A stretch of 64,000 nucleotides of DNA from Paraburkholderia sp. PGU19 (lineage in GTDB: Bacteria > Pseudomonadota > Gammaproteobacteria > Burkholderiales > Burkholderiaceae): positions 930,001 through 994,000 of the forward strand of contig NZ_AP023182.1 in the NCBI RefSeq assembly GCF_013426915.1. Reading direction: 5' to 3'. The notes beneath the pieces are model-generated. The model was not told the origin of the DNA. It was given only the letters and a program-made list of their open reading frames with translations, and searched no databases. Shown here piece after piece: positions 43,041-52,916 of the stretch. Position 1 is the stretch's first letter; every line of letters begins with the position of its first letter. Position numbers and translations under genes: made by a program.

Positions 43041-44291
43041 TCAAAACCGATGTCGAATTCCGACCCGAACCGCAGTCTGGCTGTCAGTTGCTGACGCGGT
43101 CTGGCCGGTAATCTGCGCAACTGCCGGCTGATTGAACGAATCCGTTCCAGACGCGTGCTGATACACGACAATCGTATAGACGTCAGTGCGCTTTGAAAGG
43201 AAGTAATCCAGGCCAAGCGCTCCCTGGTGATACGAGGCACTAGCCTTGCCGTCCGACCCGGAATTGTGGGTATAGCTATAGGCGACACCGGCTAGCAGGG
43301 AAGGCGTGATCTGGTATTTGAGATTAGCCTCTGCAACGTTGAATGTCGCATTCCCACTGTACCCAAAGGGATTTGGGCCGGACGAAGCCGTATTCCCCAG
43401 CCCTTTGAACTGCACATTCGAGTAGGTCGCTCCCAATGTTGCGGCGCCGATCTGATAGGCGGCGCCAGCGCCGATGATCTGCACCGTATTCGCCGACGCA
43501 TACCCGGCGTAAATCGGATTCGACTGCGCGCTGGTCGTGCTACCGACCGAACCGATGTTATTCGTCGCGGGCGTCGTTCCGGCGTTCGGGTTTGTTCCAT
43601 AGAAAGACAGATTCGGATTCCGTGCATTCAGGTATGCAGCCCCCGCTGAAAATGCACCATTTGCGTAACCTACTCCGGCAGACCAAAGCTGCTTGCTCCC
43701 GACGCTGCCTGGCACGCCACCAAAGCTGTACATGCCGCTGAACGACAGTCCTTTGAAGTCGGGGCTCTGGTACTTAACCGAGTTGTTGATCCGCCGCGTG
43801 TTCAGGAAGTTGTCCACGTCGACCGCATGCGACGCCATGTATCCGCCCCATTGCGCCGCCGCGGCGAACGGGCCTACTGTGGTGGCCACTGGGTCGTACT
43901 GTCGGCCGAGGGTGACCGTTCCGGCTGGAGACTTGAGGCCAACGTAGGCTTGGCGGCCCACTCCAGCGCCCCCCTGTCCGAGCGCACCCGTGCCGATCGA
44001 GAACCCACTCTCGAGCCGGAATATCGCGCTCATTCCGCCACCAAGATCCTCAGTGCCAAGCAGACCCCACCGACTACCATTCTGACCACCAGTGACGCCG
44101 TCCTGAAACGAGTACTGACTGTGACCTATCAGCTTGCCGTCGCTACGGCCGGTTTGAGCGTTGCTTAGATAATTGAGGCCGGCATCCACCAGACCGTAAA
44201 GCGTAACACTGGACTGTGCATAGAGATTGAAGCTCGCAAACGTGCAAATAGCGCCCAGTGCGAGATGCGACATTCCAAAATTGTTTTTCAT
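43041..44291 (-). CDS. Gram-negative porin (OmpC-like, beta-proteobacterial)
   Basis: A 416-residue outer-membrane trimeric porin. Signal peptide MKNNFGMSHLALGAICTFAS ends at YAQ; the mature start is SSVTLYGLVDAGLNYLSN. The PEFRG-like loop region and alternating beta strands follow, and the C-terminal strand ends in RVGIRHRF with the terminal Phe required for BAM assembly. It lies 165 bases after the MFS gene of the catabolic operon and probably admits the same substrate class. A run of direct TAGTAG repeats precedes it. Confidence 0.93.
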   Translation of the reverse strand: MKNNFGMSHLALGAICTFASFNLYAQSSVTLYGLVDAGLNYLSNAQTGRSDGKLIGHSQYSFQDGVTGGQNGSRWGLLGTEDLGGGMSAIFRLESGFSIGTGALGQGGAGVGRQAYVGLKSPAGTVTLGRQYDPVATTVGPFAAAAQWGGYMASHAVDVDNFLNTRRINNSVKYQSPDFKGLSFSGMYSFGGVPGSVGSKQLWSAGVGYANGAFSAGAAYLNARNPNLSFYGTNPNAGTTPATNNIGSVGSTTSAQSNPIYAGYASANTVQIIGAGAAYQIGAATLGATYSNVQFKGLGNTASSGPNPFGYSGNATFNVAEANLKYQITPSLLAGVAYSYTHNSGSDGKASASYHQGALGLDYFLSKRTDVYTIVVYQHASGTDSFNQPAVAQITGQTASATDSQTAVRVGIRHRF

Positions 44292-44455
44292 TTCGTCTCA
44301 AGTAGTAGTACTAATAAAATTATTGTCTAGATGGAAAAGCGCTTGTGGAAAGTGACTACGTCGTAAAGAAGGCCAATTTATATGGTTCGGGAAAAAATGG
44401 CGGCGTCGAAATAGCCCCGCCTTCAGCCGGTTTCCTCACTCATGCGATGCGTCGC

Positions 44456-45838
44456 CTACGATTTTGACTGATGTCCCTGAGAGATTCCTACACGATCTGG
44501 GCCGACGGATGCCGCGGTGGAGCGCACATCGGAAGACGTAGCTCGGTAGAAGCCAATACACACCACGGCTGCTGCAACACACGACCCGCCCATCAGATAC
44601 AGGCTGGCATTGAAGTTGCCAGTTGCTGTCTTGAGTGCCGCTATTGCGTATGGTCCAACTATGCCGGCAACGCCCTGCATGACGGTTATCAGCGCCAGCC
44701 CTGTGGCAGCGTGGCGGCCAACCAGAATACGGCCGGGCATTGCCCACGTTAGAGCGTAGGCGCTTGCGATACCGATCCAGGTGCAGGTGAGACAAGCCAG
44801 CGCAGCAAAGACGTTGTGCGAGAAGCGCGTCGCCAGGAATAGGCCCACCGCACCGAGCAGGGCTGTGCAGACGAAGTGCCAGCATCGTTCACCTGTGGCA
44901 TCCGAATGCCGTGCGATGAGTACTGAAGCCACGACGCCACACAATGCAGGTATGGTCGAGTACCAGCCGGTTTGAGCAATGCTAAGGCCCATGCCTTTGA
45001 GCAGGGCAGGTTGCCAATACGTCAGCCCGAGCGTTGCGATCAGAACCAGAAAACCGATCGCGCCGCAAGCCCACATGCGAGGATCGAGCAGGAGTTCTGA
45101 TAGCCGTTTCCACACAAAATGGCTTTCGATCTCTCCATCGCGACGCAAATGATTCTGCAAGCGCTCACGATCCTCCGCTGCAAGCCATTTTGCCTGTGCC
45201 GGCGTATCTGACAGGATGCCATAGGTGATCAGCCCAAACAGGATGCACGGTAGACCTTCACCGACGAACAGCCACTGCCAACCTTGCAAGCCGAGTGTAC
45301 CGTTGAGCTTTGTCATTAACGTTGCCGCAACCGGGCCTGAGATGATGCGGGCGACGCTAGTGGCTGTGTAGAAAATCGCGGCTGCTTGCGCACGGCGTTT
45401 GTCGGGATACCAGAGGCTTAGGTAGTACAAGACACCGGGCGCGAAGCCGGCTTCGAACGCCCCGACCATAAACCGCAAGATATAGAAGTGCGTCGGCGAC
45501 TTGACGAGGGCCATCGCAACCGTGCATGCGCCCCACAGCGACATGATTCGCAGCAGCGTCTTGCGAATACCGACATTCGCGAGAATGACGTTACTCGGGA
45601 CTTCAAACGCAATCAGGCCGGCGAATAGTGCGCTTGCGCCGAGGCCGAACACGGCGTCAGAAAAGCCGAGTTCATCCTTCATCTGCAACTGTGCAAAAGC
45701 GATATTCGTCTTGTCAAGGTAGTTCAATACAAAGCAAAGCCAGACAATTGGCAGAATGTGCCAACCGATGCGCCGGAACAGGCGCGCGTCGTCAGGCTCG
45801 TTTACGTGCGTGATCGAGTCATGGATGGGCCGGCTCAT
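44456..45838 (-). CDS. MFS transporter, anion:cation symporter family
   Basis: A 460-residue, 12-helix inner-membrane importer. Features of the ACS family (phthalate, tartrate, glucarate and similar organic anions) are visible: WLCFVLNYLDKTNIAFAQL in TM1, and LYYLSLWYPDKRRAQAAAIF in TM4-loop. ATG 45838 has GGGAGG upstream; a longer frame to 45964 touches the preceding gene's stop. It is the last enzyme-operon gene before the porin and presumably brings the catabolic substrate in as an anion. Confidence 0.9.
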   Translation of the reverse strand: MSRPIHDSITHVNEPDDARLFRRIGWHILPIVWLCFVLNYLDKTNIAFAQLQMKDELGFSDAVFGLGASALFAGLIAFEVPSNVILANVGIRKTLLRIMSLWGACTVAMALVKSPTHFYILRFMVGAFEAGFAPGVLYYLSLWYPDKRRAQAAAIFYTATSVARIISGPVAATLMTKLNGTLGLQGWQWLFVGEGLPCILFGLITYGILSDTPAQAKWLAAEDRERLQNHLRRDGEIESHFVWKRLSELLLDPRMWACGAIGFLVLIATLGLTYWQPALLKGMGLSIAQTGWYSTIPALCGVVASVLIARHSDATGERCWHFVCTALLGAVGLFLATRFSHNVFAALACLTCTWIGIASAYALTWAMPGRILVGRHAATGLALITVMQGVAGIVGPYAIAALKTATGNFNASLYLMGGSCVAAAVVCIGFYRATSSDVRSTAASVGPDRVGISQGHQSKS

Positions 45839-45963
45839 CGGGAGCCTCCCGACAGTAAACCGCGCCCAGGTATATGAGCACCCCGAGCGAACGATAGATA
45901 TTGAGATCGCATGATGTCTCCTCCATTTTATGAACGTCAGATTTGGTCGTCGATCAACCGCCA

Positions 45964-47412
45964 CTAACCTTGCATATAGACGACGTGGGTGTGGGTGTAC
46001 TCGTAGAGCCCGTGCTTGCCGTCTGCGCCGCCGATTCCTGATTTACGGACGCCGGCATGAAACCCCTGCATCGCCTCGAAATTCTCCCGGTTCACATAGG
46101 TCTCGCCAAAATCGAGTTCACGAACGGCCTGCATTGCGCTTGAGAAGCTGCGTGTATAGACCGACGAGGTGAGTCCGTATTCGCTGGCATTCGCCAGTGC
46201 GATGGCTTCGTCCAGATCCTTCACGACCTGCACGGGAAGGACAGGGCCGAAGATTTCATCCCGCATGATTTCCATCTCGCCTTTGCAATTGGCGAGTACG
46301 GTCGGTTGATAGTGAAAACCGGCTTCGCTTGCCGCCCGCTCACCGCCCGTGACCACGGTTGCGCCATCTGCCACTGCCCGTTCGACCATCGCCGCAACCT
46401 TGTCGAGCCCCGCACGGTTGACCAGCGGTCCCATGTCGATTTCGCGTCCTGCGAGCGGATCGCCATAACGAACAGTCTTCATCGACGAGGCAATCTTTGC
46501 GACGAACTCATCGGCGACTGCACTTGCGACGTACACGCGTTCCGCGCAGTTGCAGACCTGTCCCGTGTTGATCACGCGTGAATCGCGAATGGCTTTCACC
46601 GCGAGGTCTAGATCAGCATCGGCGAGGACAATGGCGGGCGCTTTGCCACCGAGTTCAAGATTGACCTTGGTGAGATTTTGAGCCGCGGCTTTCATGATGG
46701 CGCTGCCGGTTCGAACGCTACCCGTAAAGCTGATGAGATCGACATCCGGATGGGCTGCGAGTCGCGCGCCAATATCGCCGCTGCCGTAGACCACGTTGAA
46801 AACGCCGTCAGGTAGTCCGGACTCGGCTGCGATTCGAGCGAACTCGTGGCAGTTGTTCGGTGTCTCTTCACTTGGTTTGATGACAATCGTGTTTCCGGTC
46901 ACGAGGGCAGGCGCCATCTTTCGCGCGATGAGGAAGAACGGAAAGTTCCATGGCAGAATCCCCGCTACCACCCCGACGGGCTTTCGCAACATCAGGATAG
47001 TTTCGTTCGGCCTGTCGCTGGTGATCACCTCACCTTCAATGCGGCGTGCCCATTCCGCCATGTAATCGAGATAGTCCGCGGTGAAGTTCACCTCGACTTC
47101 GGCCAAGGGGAGAGTTTTCCCCTGCTCGCGGGAGATGACTGTGGCGAGATGCTGATTGTTGCGACGGATGCCCTGCGCAATGTTGCGAAGGAAGCCGGCG
47201 CGGTCAACGGCGGGGCGCAGCGCCCACGCTCCGCTCGCGGCGGAAGCTGCTTCGATTGCGCGATCAACGTCGCCGGCCTCACTTGCCGGTGCGCGAGAGA
47301 TCATTTCGTGTGTAGCAGGGTTGGAAACGTCGAAATGATTGATCGCCGGGGAGAAACGCCCGTTGATGAAGTTTTCGATAGTCGGAATCGAGTGTTGTCC
47401 AGACTGGGGCAT
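45964..47412 (-). CDS. aldA: Aldehyde dehydrogenase, AldA (lactaldehyde/glycolaldehyde) type
   Basis: A 482-residue NAD+-dependent enzyme oxidising aldehydes to acids. The catalytic Cys lies in SRVINTGQVCNCAERVYV and the general base Glu in LELGGKAP. WNFPFFLIARKMAPALVTG is the nucleotide-binding entrance. AEVEVNFTADYLDYMAEWAR and the C-terminal INRENFEAMQGFHAG-like stretch are very close to E. coli AldA, favouring small hydroxyaldehydes. It is downstream of the aldo/keto reductase gene by 55 bases and in the same operon. Confidence 0.9.
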   Translation of the reverse strand: MPQSGQHSIPTIENFINGRFSPAINHFDVSNPATHEMISRAPASEAGDVDRAIEAASAASGAWALRPAVDRAGFLRNIAQGIRRNNQHLATVISREQGKTLPLAEVEVNFTADYLDYMAEWARRIEGEVITSDRPNETILMLRKPVGVVAGILPWNFPFFLIARKMAPALVTGNTIVIKPSEETPNNCHEFARIAAESGLPDGVFNVVYGSGDIGARLAAHPDVDLISFTGSVRTGSAIMKAAAQNLTKVNLELGGKAPAIVLADADLDLAVKAIRDSRVINTGQVCNCAERVYVASAVADEFVAKIASSMKTVRYGDPLAGREIDMGPLVNRAGLDKVAAMVERAVADGATVVTGGERAASEAGFHYQPTVLANCKGEMEIMRDEIFGPVLPVQVVKDLDEAIALANASEYGLTSSVYTRSFSSAMQAVRELDFGETYVNRENFEAMQGFHAGVRKSGIGGADGKHGLYEYTHTHVVYMQG

Positions 47413-47467
47413 GATGGCTCGCTTTAAGGTCGGTTTGCGGTGGCGGCGGGTTGGCGCAGCATGGGAA

Positions 47468-48493
47468 TCAAACTAGACGCGGGTTTCGTTCCTTGTAGAC
47501 AGAGCGCTGATGCCAGTACGGGTAGGGCGCGTGTTGATGGCTCGCCTCATCAAGACGTGTCATCTCTTCGGACGTGAGCTGGAAATCGGACGCGGAAAGG
47601 TTCTGCACAAGCTGCGTCTCGTTTCTGGCGCCGACAACAACGCTCGCGATGCTAGGCCGTTGCAGGAGCCAATTGAGCGCGATTTGTGAGACCGGGCGTT
47701 CGTGCGCAGCCGCGATGGCTTCCAACAGGTCGATGAGGTCATAGAACTGCTCTTCCGGAATCGCGGTGCGAGACCCCAGGCTCGCGACCCGGCTACCTTC
47801 GGGAGCCGGTCGGTTGCGCGCGATCTTGCCCGAGAGGAGGCCCGCAGAAAGTGGGCTCCACACAATGGTGCTGACATGCTGATCGACCGCGAGTGGCATG
47901 AGTTCCCATTCGAAGTCTCTCGCCACGAGGGAGTAGTAGACCTGGTGAGCAATATGGCGCGGCCAATCATGCTCGCCAGCGAGGGCGAGCGATTTCATGA
48001 GCTGCCAGCCCGAGTAATTCGAGCAGCCGACATGGCGAATCTTTCCCGCCCTCACAAGTTCATCGAGCGTTGACAGCGTTTCTTCCAGCGGCGTCAGCAT
48101 GTCAAAGCCGTGCAGTTGCCACAGGTCGATGGTTTCGATGCCGAGCCGCTTAAGGCTGGCGTCGCAGGCCTTTATCAGATGCTTGCGGGTCGCGCCGATG
48201 TCGTCGTCAGCGTCACCCATGCGAAAGCCAGCCTTGGTGGCAATGATCATCCGGTCGCGTCGCCCCTGGATGGTTTGCCCGAGGATTTCCTCGGACAGAC
48301 CGCGCGAGTAGACGTCCGCCGTATCAAACAGCGTTACGCCAGCATCGAGCGCAACGTCGACAAGCCGGCGTGCTTCGGCGACATCGGTTGCGCCCCATGC
48401 TTTATAGAATTCGCTTCCGCCGCCAAAGGTCGCCGTGCCAAGACTCAGCGCGGAGACCGTGAGGTCGGAGCCACCAATCTTTCGATATTCCAT
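47468..48493 (-). CDS. Aldo/keto reductase
   Basis: A 341-residue NADPH-dependent TIM-barrel oxidoreductase. The catalytic tetrad is visible: Asp and Tyr in LFDTADVYSRGLSEE, Lys in MIIATKAGFRMG and His in WQLHGFDML. The C-terminal nucleotide site is ASVVVGARNETQLVQN. It belongs to the subgroup that acts on small aldehydes and sugars. Adjacent AldA suggests a shared aldehyde intermediate, with one enzyme reducing and the other oxidising it. It starts 46 bases after the lyase stop. Confidence 0.88.
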   Translation of the reverse strand: MEYRKIGGSDLTVSALSLGTATFGGGSEFYKAWGATDVAEARRLVDVALDAGVTLFDTADVYSRGLSEEILGQTIQGRRDRMIIATKAGFRMGDADDDIGATRKHLIKACDASLKRLGIETIDLWQLHGFDMLTPLEETLSTLDELVRAGKIRHVGCSNYSGWQLMKSLALAGEHDWPRHIAHQVYYSLVARDFEWELMPLAVDQHVSTIVWSPLSAGLLSGKIARNRPAPEGSRVASLGSRTAIPEEQFYDLIDLLEAIAAAHERPVSQIALNWLLQRPSIASVVVGARNETQLVQNLSASDFQLTSEEMTRLDEASHQHAPYPYWHQRSVYKERNPRLV

Positions 48494-48539
48494 TTGATCG
48501 TTCCGAGGAGATTTGCAGTAGGGGTAGGAATCGAGCAGG

Positions 48540-49304
48540 CTACTGGTTCGCGGCCTTTTCCTGCTCGAGTACGAGATCCCACACGGACTTTGCGATCGGC
48601 TGATCTTTTTCTTCGAGGATCTGTGCGAGGAGGCTGGCGCAACGTCCAGTCAGCATCAGGCCCCGGCCGAAGAGCGGATCGAAGCCCATGTCGGCGATGA
48701 TTGCGCCAAGCGCACCAGCGCCATTCAGTTGGAACGGCTTGCCTTTGATCGCCGAGAGTTCGGTGGCGAGGGCGTCCATGATTCGCCAGTGCAGCCGGTA
48801 ATATCCGTTCGCGCGAGCGATATCGCGCAACACCGGCACACGCGGGTCGCCTCCTTCATATCCGCTGCCGATGCCGAGCACGGGGCGCTTGTTCTGCTTT
48901 GCCGTGTCCAGATAGGTTCGCGCTGCTGCCTTGATGTCGTCATCGTCAGGCGAGGCGGAAAGAGTCGACGCGATATCGATCAGCGACTGCGCGATATTCT
49001 GGGTCGGTCCCAGATAGACGCTTCCGCCGCCGAGGAGCCCGGCAGCCAATGCACCCTGGAGTGCTTCTGGCGCACCGAGCCACGTCAATCTTGAAGCAAG
49101 CACGCTGGGGGTAATGCCGTGACCGCTCGCCATCACCAAAACAAGGTTGATCATGACCTTTTCCTGCGGCGTTGGCACGCGGCCAATGCTGGTGAGAAGG
49201 ATCATGTCGACGAAATCGTGTTTCCCGAGAATTTCCGTTGCGAGGTCCTTGCCGCGAATCACGATCGAGTCGACCGTGCTATGTCCGATCTGGCTGGCTA
49301 TCAT
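48540..49304 (-). CDS. Citryl-CoA lyase-like protein (citrate synthase fold)
   Basis: A 254-residue short member of the citrate synthase superfamily. It runs from SIVIRGKDLATEILGKHDFV through a histidine-bearing loop (VMASGHGITPSVLASRL) to AIIADMGFDPLFGRG, which carries the catalytic Asp. This is the size of the stand-alone C-C lyase domain, not a full ~430-residue synthase. It should cleave a 3-hydroxyacyl-CoA of citryl or citramalyl type. The start at 49304 overlaps the upstream ligase stop as ATGA; longer frames to 49508 lie inside the ligase gene and are rejected. Confidence 0.75.
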   Translation of the reverse strand: MIASQIGHSTVDSIVIRGKDLATEILGKHDFVDMILLTSIGRVPTPQEKVMINLVLVMASGHGITPSVLASRLTWLGAPEALQGALAAGLLGGGSVYLGPTQNIAQSLIDIASTLSASPDDDDIKAAARTYLDTAKQNKRPVLGIGSGYEGGDPRVPVLRDIARANGYYRLHWRIMDALATELSAIKGKPFQLNGAGALGAIIADMGFDPLFGRGLMLTGRCASLLAQILEEKDQPIAKSVWDLVLEQEKAANQ

Positions 49305-51436
49305 CAGTTTGCTCCTTGCTTCACGCTCAATACTGCGTCGAGTGCCACGACGCCCTGGCCCTCCACACGCACCGCGAGCGGGTTGATTTCGACTTCTTCG
49401 ATTTCCGGGTGTTGAACGACGAAGTCGCTGAGACACACGAGCGCCTTGACGAGCGCATCGACGTCGAACGGTGGCTTGCCACGAAACCCGGCTAGCAGTT
49501 TCGAACAACGTGTTTCCGCGATCATTTGCCGCGCGCGGGTCTCGTCAAGCGGTAACAGTCGGCGGCTGACATCCTTGAAGAGTTCGATCGCGATACCGCC
49601 AAGTCCGACGGTGCAGACGGGGCCGAAAACCGGGTCACGGTGAATGCCGACCACGACCTCCGCGAATGGTGCGTCAAGCATTTCCTCTACCAGTACGCCG
49701 TCAAGCACATTGCCAGGCGCCTGACTTGTCACTGCGTCCATGATGGCGTCGAATGCAGACGATGCTTGCGCTGCCGAATCAATGCCGAGCCGCACACCGC
49801 CAACGTCGGACTTGTGTGTGATCGTCGCGCTTACGATTTTCATCGCTGCTTTGCCGATTTCGAGGCGCGTGAAGGCGCGTGCTGCTGCGTCACGATCTGA
49901 CACAACCGCTGAGCGTGGCACCGGAATGCCCGCGGCAGTGAGAATCGCTTTCGCTTCGTGCTCCCTGTGCGTGCCGTGCGCGGCAACGATTCTTTCCGCA
50001 GATGCCGACGCTTCGCGAGTCAGCTCATAGGGACGCCAGTTCGTGTCGTACGAGGATTGCCAGTCGCCATGGTCGATATACCGGCACAGCGCGTTGACTG
50101 CGTTGGTAACAGAACGCGCCGGAACCATTCCGCCCTCGACGAGCGCAGGAAATCCTTGACCAGGCTTGTCGCTCATCCAGGCCATGACGATTGGCTTGTC
50201 GATTTCGCCCTGCAAACGGACGGCGCTCTGTGCGGCCTGGTTCGTGATATCGCCATAGTCGAATGGAATCGGATAAAGCACCGCACCGACTTCCGGGTCC
50301 ATACTCACGGTCTTGAGTGCTTCATATCCCAATTCGGGGTTGGTAAGAACAATGCCCGTTGTGTCGACCGGGTTGTCGATGCTCGCGTATTCCGGCAGTT
50401 GCGCGCGTAACCTGTCGAGCGTCGGGTCGCTGAACGTGGCTAGCGTCAGATTGGCCGAGCCGATCTTGTCTGCTGCGAGCGCTGCCGTTCCACCGGAATA
50501 GCAGAACACGGCGAGCTTTTCGCGCCCAGTCGCCTGGCCACGCGCGAGCAGTGCCGCGATGTCGACGAGTTCGTCGACATCGTCTACCTCGATCACCCCG
50601 AGTTCCCGGAAGACTGCGCTGTTGATTTCGGCGGTTCCACTGATCGCAGCCGTATGGGATTGCGCAGCCTTCACGCCGTATTCGGACTTGCCGATTTTCA
50701 TCGCAATGACGGGTTTGCCGTTGCGCGCCGCATGCTGGCACGCTTCGAGAAAGCGTGGACCGTTGCGGATGCCTTCGAGATTGGTCGCGATGACCTTGAT
50801 GTCATCGGCCGTCGCCATATAGTGAATGAAATCGCTTACTTCGAGGTCGACCTCGTTGCCCGCCGAGCACCAGAGTCCCGTGCCGATACCTCGCGCCATG
50901 GCCTGCAGGACAGTGCGACCCATGCCGCCGCCTTGCGTGGCAAGACCGATTGGACCGGGCATCTGGTCGAGTTGCCAGGCCGGCGAAAACGTCATGCCAA
51001 GACCGGCATTGATGTTGTTCAGGCCAGGGCAGTTGGGCCCGTAAATCCGCATACCGGTTTCCTGTGCGATACGCAGCATGCGCTCCTCGGCGAACTTGCC
51101 GTCGTGACCCGCTTCACCAAAACCGGAAGTGAACACGATGCTGAACTTCACGCCCTTGTTCGCGCACTCCTGTAGGGCCTCCAGCACGCTTTCGGCTTTG
51201 ACCGCAACGATGGCGAGGTCCAGGTCGTCGTCAATCGCACTGACTGACGGGAGGCAAGGCATGCCGTTGATCGCAGACTTGGTGGGATTCACGAGATGCA
51301 GCTTGCCTGCCAGGCGGGAATATCGCGTGAGGTTTTCGAGCGTACGTCCACCGACACTTTGCGGCCTTTCAGACGCTCCAATGAGCGCGATGGAGCGGGG
51401 CAGCATGAGATGGGAGAGATCGGAAAATGCATTCAT
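49304..51436 (-). CDS. Acyl-CoA synthetase, NDP-forming (acetate-CoA ligase family)
   Basis: A 710-residue enzyme joining an acid to CoA with nucleotide hydrolysis. In order: the CoA-binding Rossmann domain (SIALIGASERPQSVGGRTLE), a succinyl-CoA-ligase-like flavodoxin domain with the phospho-histidine region (AAQSHTAAISGTAEINSAVF), and a C-terminal ATP-grasp domain (~residues 480-705, KIVSATITHKSDVGGVRLG). It would activate the pathway acid. It is coupled on both sides: it overlaps MaoC upstream by four bases and the lyase downstream by one or more. Confidence 0.88.
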   Translation of the reverse strand: MNAFSDLSHLMLPRSIALIGASERPQSVGGRTLENLTRYSRLAGKLHLVNPTKSAINGMPCLPSVSAIDDDLDLAIVAVKAESVLEALQECANKGVKFSIVFTSGFGEAGHDGKFAEERMLRIAQETGMRIYGPNCPGLNNINAGLGMTFSPAWQLDQMPGPIGLATQGGGMGRTVLQAMARGIGTGLWCSAGNEVDLEVSDFIHYMATADDIKVIATNLEGIRNGPRFLEACQHAARNGKPVIAMKIGKSEYGVKAAQSHTAAISGTAEINSAVFRELGVIEVDDVDELVDIAALLARGQATGREKLAVFCYSGGTAALAADKIGSANLTLATFSDPTLDRLRAQLPEYASIDNPVDTTGIVLTNPELGYEALKTVSMDPEVGAVLYPIPFDYGDITNQAAQSAVRLQGEIDKPIVMAWMSDKPGQGFPALVEGGMVPARSVTNAVNALCRYIDHGDWQSSYDTNWRPYELTREASASAERIVAAHGTHREHEAKAILTAAGIPVPRSAVVSDRDAAARAFTRLEIGKAAMKIVSATITHKSDVGGVRLGIDSAAQASSAFDAIMDAVTSQAPGNVLDGVLVEEMLDAPFAEVVVGIHRDPVFGPVCTVGLGGIAIELFKDVSRRLLPLDETRARQMIAETRCSKLLAGFRGKPPFDVDALVKALVCLSDFVVQHPEIEEVEINPLAVRVEGQGVVALDAVLSVKQGAN

Positions 51437-51933
51437 GATGCGAGAACCTCCGCCGACACTGCGCGGGTATGCATCAGATAGACCACGCGGGATTCGATCA
51501 ACGTCTCGTCGTTCTGATTCTTCGTGACGCGTTGGAAAATGGTCACGCCGCGTTGCGGATTGCGCGTCTGACGCTGTTCGAGAACTTCAATCTCGACATG
51601 AATCGTGTCGTTGATCAGCGTAGGTTTGATGAACTTGATGGTGTTTTCCATCACGGCGATCTGGGTCTGTTCCATTAACAGATGCACGAGGCTGCGCGTT
51701 GCCAGCCCCACACTCACGGAAGCCACCAGCATGCCGTGCGCGATGCGCTGTCCAAACGGGGTTTGCTGAGCGAACTCCCGGTCCACGTGTGCGCGATTGA
51801 AGTCTGCGGTCAGCCCTGCGAAAGCACCTACGTCGGCTTCGGTGATGGTCCGGCCGCCCGTCTTGAAGACCGTACCAGGCACAAGATCGTCCCAATACAG
51901 GCGGGTATCTGCAATGTCGTTCAAGGTAGTCAT
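51433..51933 (-). CDS. MaoC-family enoyl-CoA hydratase/dehydratase
   Basis: A 166-residue hot-dog-fold protein. The hydratase-2 motif is present as FAGLTADFNRAHVDREFA followed by RIAHGML, supplying the catalytic Asp and His. It would add water to an enoyl-CoA made by the adjacent synthetase, or dehydrate a hydroxyacyl-CoA. The single domain implies a homodimer. It begins 18 bases after the SDR stop and overlaps the synthetase start by four bases. Confidence 0.88.
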   Translation of the reverse strand: MTTLNDIADTRLYWDDLVPGTVFKTGGRTITEADVGAFAGLTADFNRAHVDREFAQQTPFGQRIAHGMLVASVSVGLATRSLVHLLMEQTQIAVMENTIKFIKPTLINDTIHVEIEVLEQRQTRNPQRGVTIFQRVTKNQNDETLIESRVVYLMHTRAVSAEVLAS

Positions 51934-51951
51934 GGCTAGTGAATCATCCCG

Positions 51952-52704
51952 TTACGAAGAGAAGCGACCACCGGTCACGAAGACCGTTGTGCCAGTGATG
52001 TAGCGCGCCTGTTCGGATGCCAGGAATGCAACCGTGTTTGCGATGTCACGGGGTTCGCCCAGGAAGCCGACCGGATTTTTCGAAAGAGCGATTTCGCGCA
52101 GTTTTGGGTAGGTCGGCAAACCCTTGATGCCTTCAGTCTCGATGAAGCCGGGAGCAACGGTGTTCACGGTGATGCCGTTCCTTGCCTGCTCAAGCGAAAG
52201 CGCGCGGCTGAAACCCACAATCGCCATCTTTGATGCGGTGTAGTTTGTCTGCCCCGGATTGCCGAACATGGAGCGAGAGCCAAGGTTGATAATTCGGCCC
52301 CATTTGCGGTCCTTCATTTGCGGCAGGACCGCGCGGCAACAGTGGAACGTGCCTTTGACGTTCACGTCCATTACGAGGTCCCAATCCGCCTCCGCCATCT
52401 TGAGCAGCGTGACGTCCTTGGAGATGCCGGCGTTGTTCACGAGCACGTTGATCTGGCCGTATTTGGCGAGGATGGACCCGACAGAAGCCTTAACTTCCTC
52501 TTCATTCGTCAGGTCGCAACGCGAGGCGATCGCTTCGCCACCAGCTTCACGGATCGCTGCTGCCGTCTCCTCTGCATCGTCGCCGTGGATGTCGACGATG
52601 CCTACGCGTGCGCCTTCACGCGCAAATGTCAGCGCTGTTTCGCGACCAATGCCCATGCCAGCACCCGTAATCATCACTACGCGACCCTTCAGTCCAAGAT
52701 CCAT
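51952..52704 (-). CDS. Short-chain dehydrogenase/reductase (FabG-like)
   Basis: A 250-residue Rossmann-fold NAD(P)-dependent enzyme. It has the TGAGMGIGRE cofactor motif (residues ~14-23), NNAG (~88-91) and the catalytic Ser...YTASK (~155-159). Asp after strand 2 (GIVDIHGDDAEE) favours NAD+. It likely oxidises a hydroxyacyl intermediate in the pathway. It is the first gene of the seven-gene operon and divergent from the IclR regulator. Confidence 0.9.
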   Translation of the reverse strand: MDLGLKGRVVMITGAGMGIGRETALTFAREGARVGIVDIHGDDAEETAAAIREAGGEAIASRCDLTNEEEVKASVGSILAKYGQINVLVNNAGISKDVTLLKMAEADWDLVMDVNVKGTFHCCRAVLPQMKDRKWGRIINLGSRSMFGNPGQTNYTASKMAIVGFSRALSLEQARNGITVNTVAPGFIETEGIKGLPTYPKLREIALSKNPVGFLGEPRDIANTVAFLASEQARYITGTTVFVTGGRFSS

Positions 52705-52729
52705 CTGATTTGCTCCTAGTACGAAATAC

Positions 52730-52744
52730 CGTAGACAACCTACG
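52730..52744. promoter_or_regulatory. Inverted repeat in the SDR/IclR divergent promoter region
   Basis: CGTAG-ACAAC-CTACG lies 26 bases upstream of the SDR start and 173 bases upstream of iclR, a plausible operator for the IclR protein. Confidence 0.35.
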
Positions 52745-52916
52745 ACATACCGAATATGCTAGGGGTGTGAATCCCGACTGTCATCTTTTTTGGTGTAGGT
52801 GTTTCCCCTGATGCAGGTGAAGTTTCGAGCGGGTGCGGGGTCCGCATCGCGCCCACCGAGAAACGTGGATCAATTAAAATCGCCCCGGCACAACGGGACA
52901 AAAGCAAGGAGTGGAT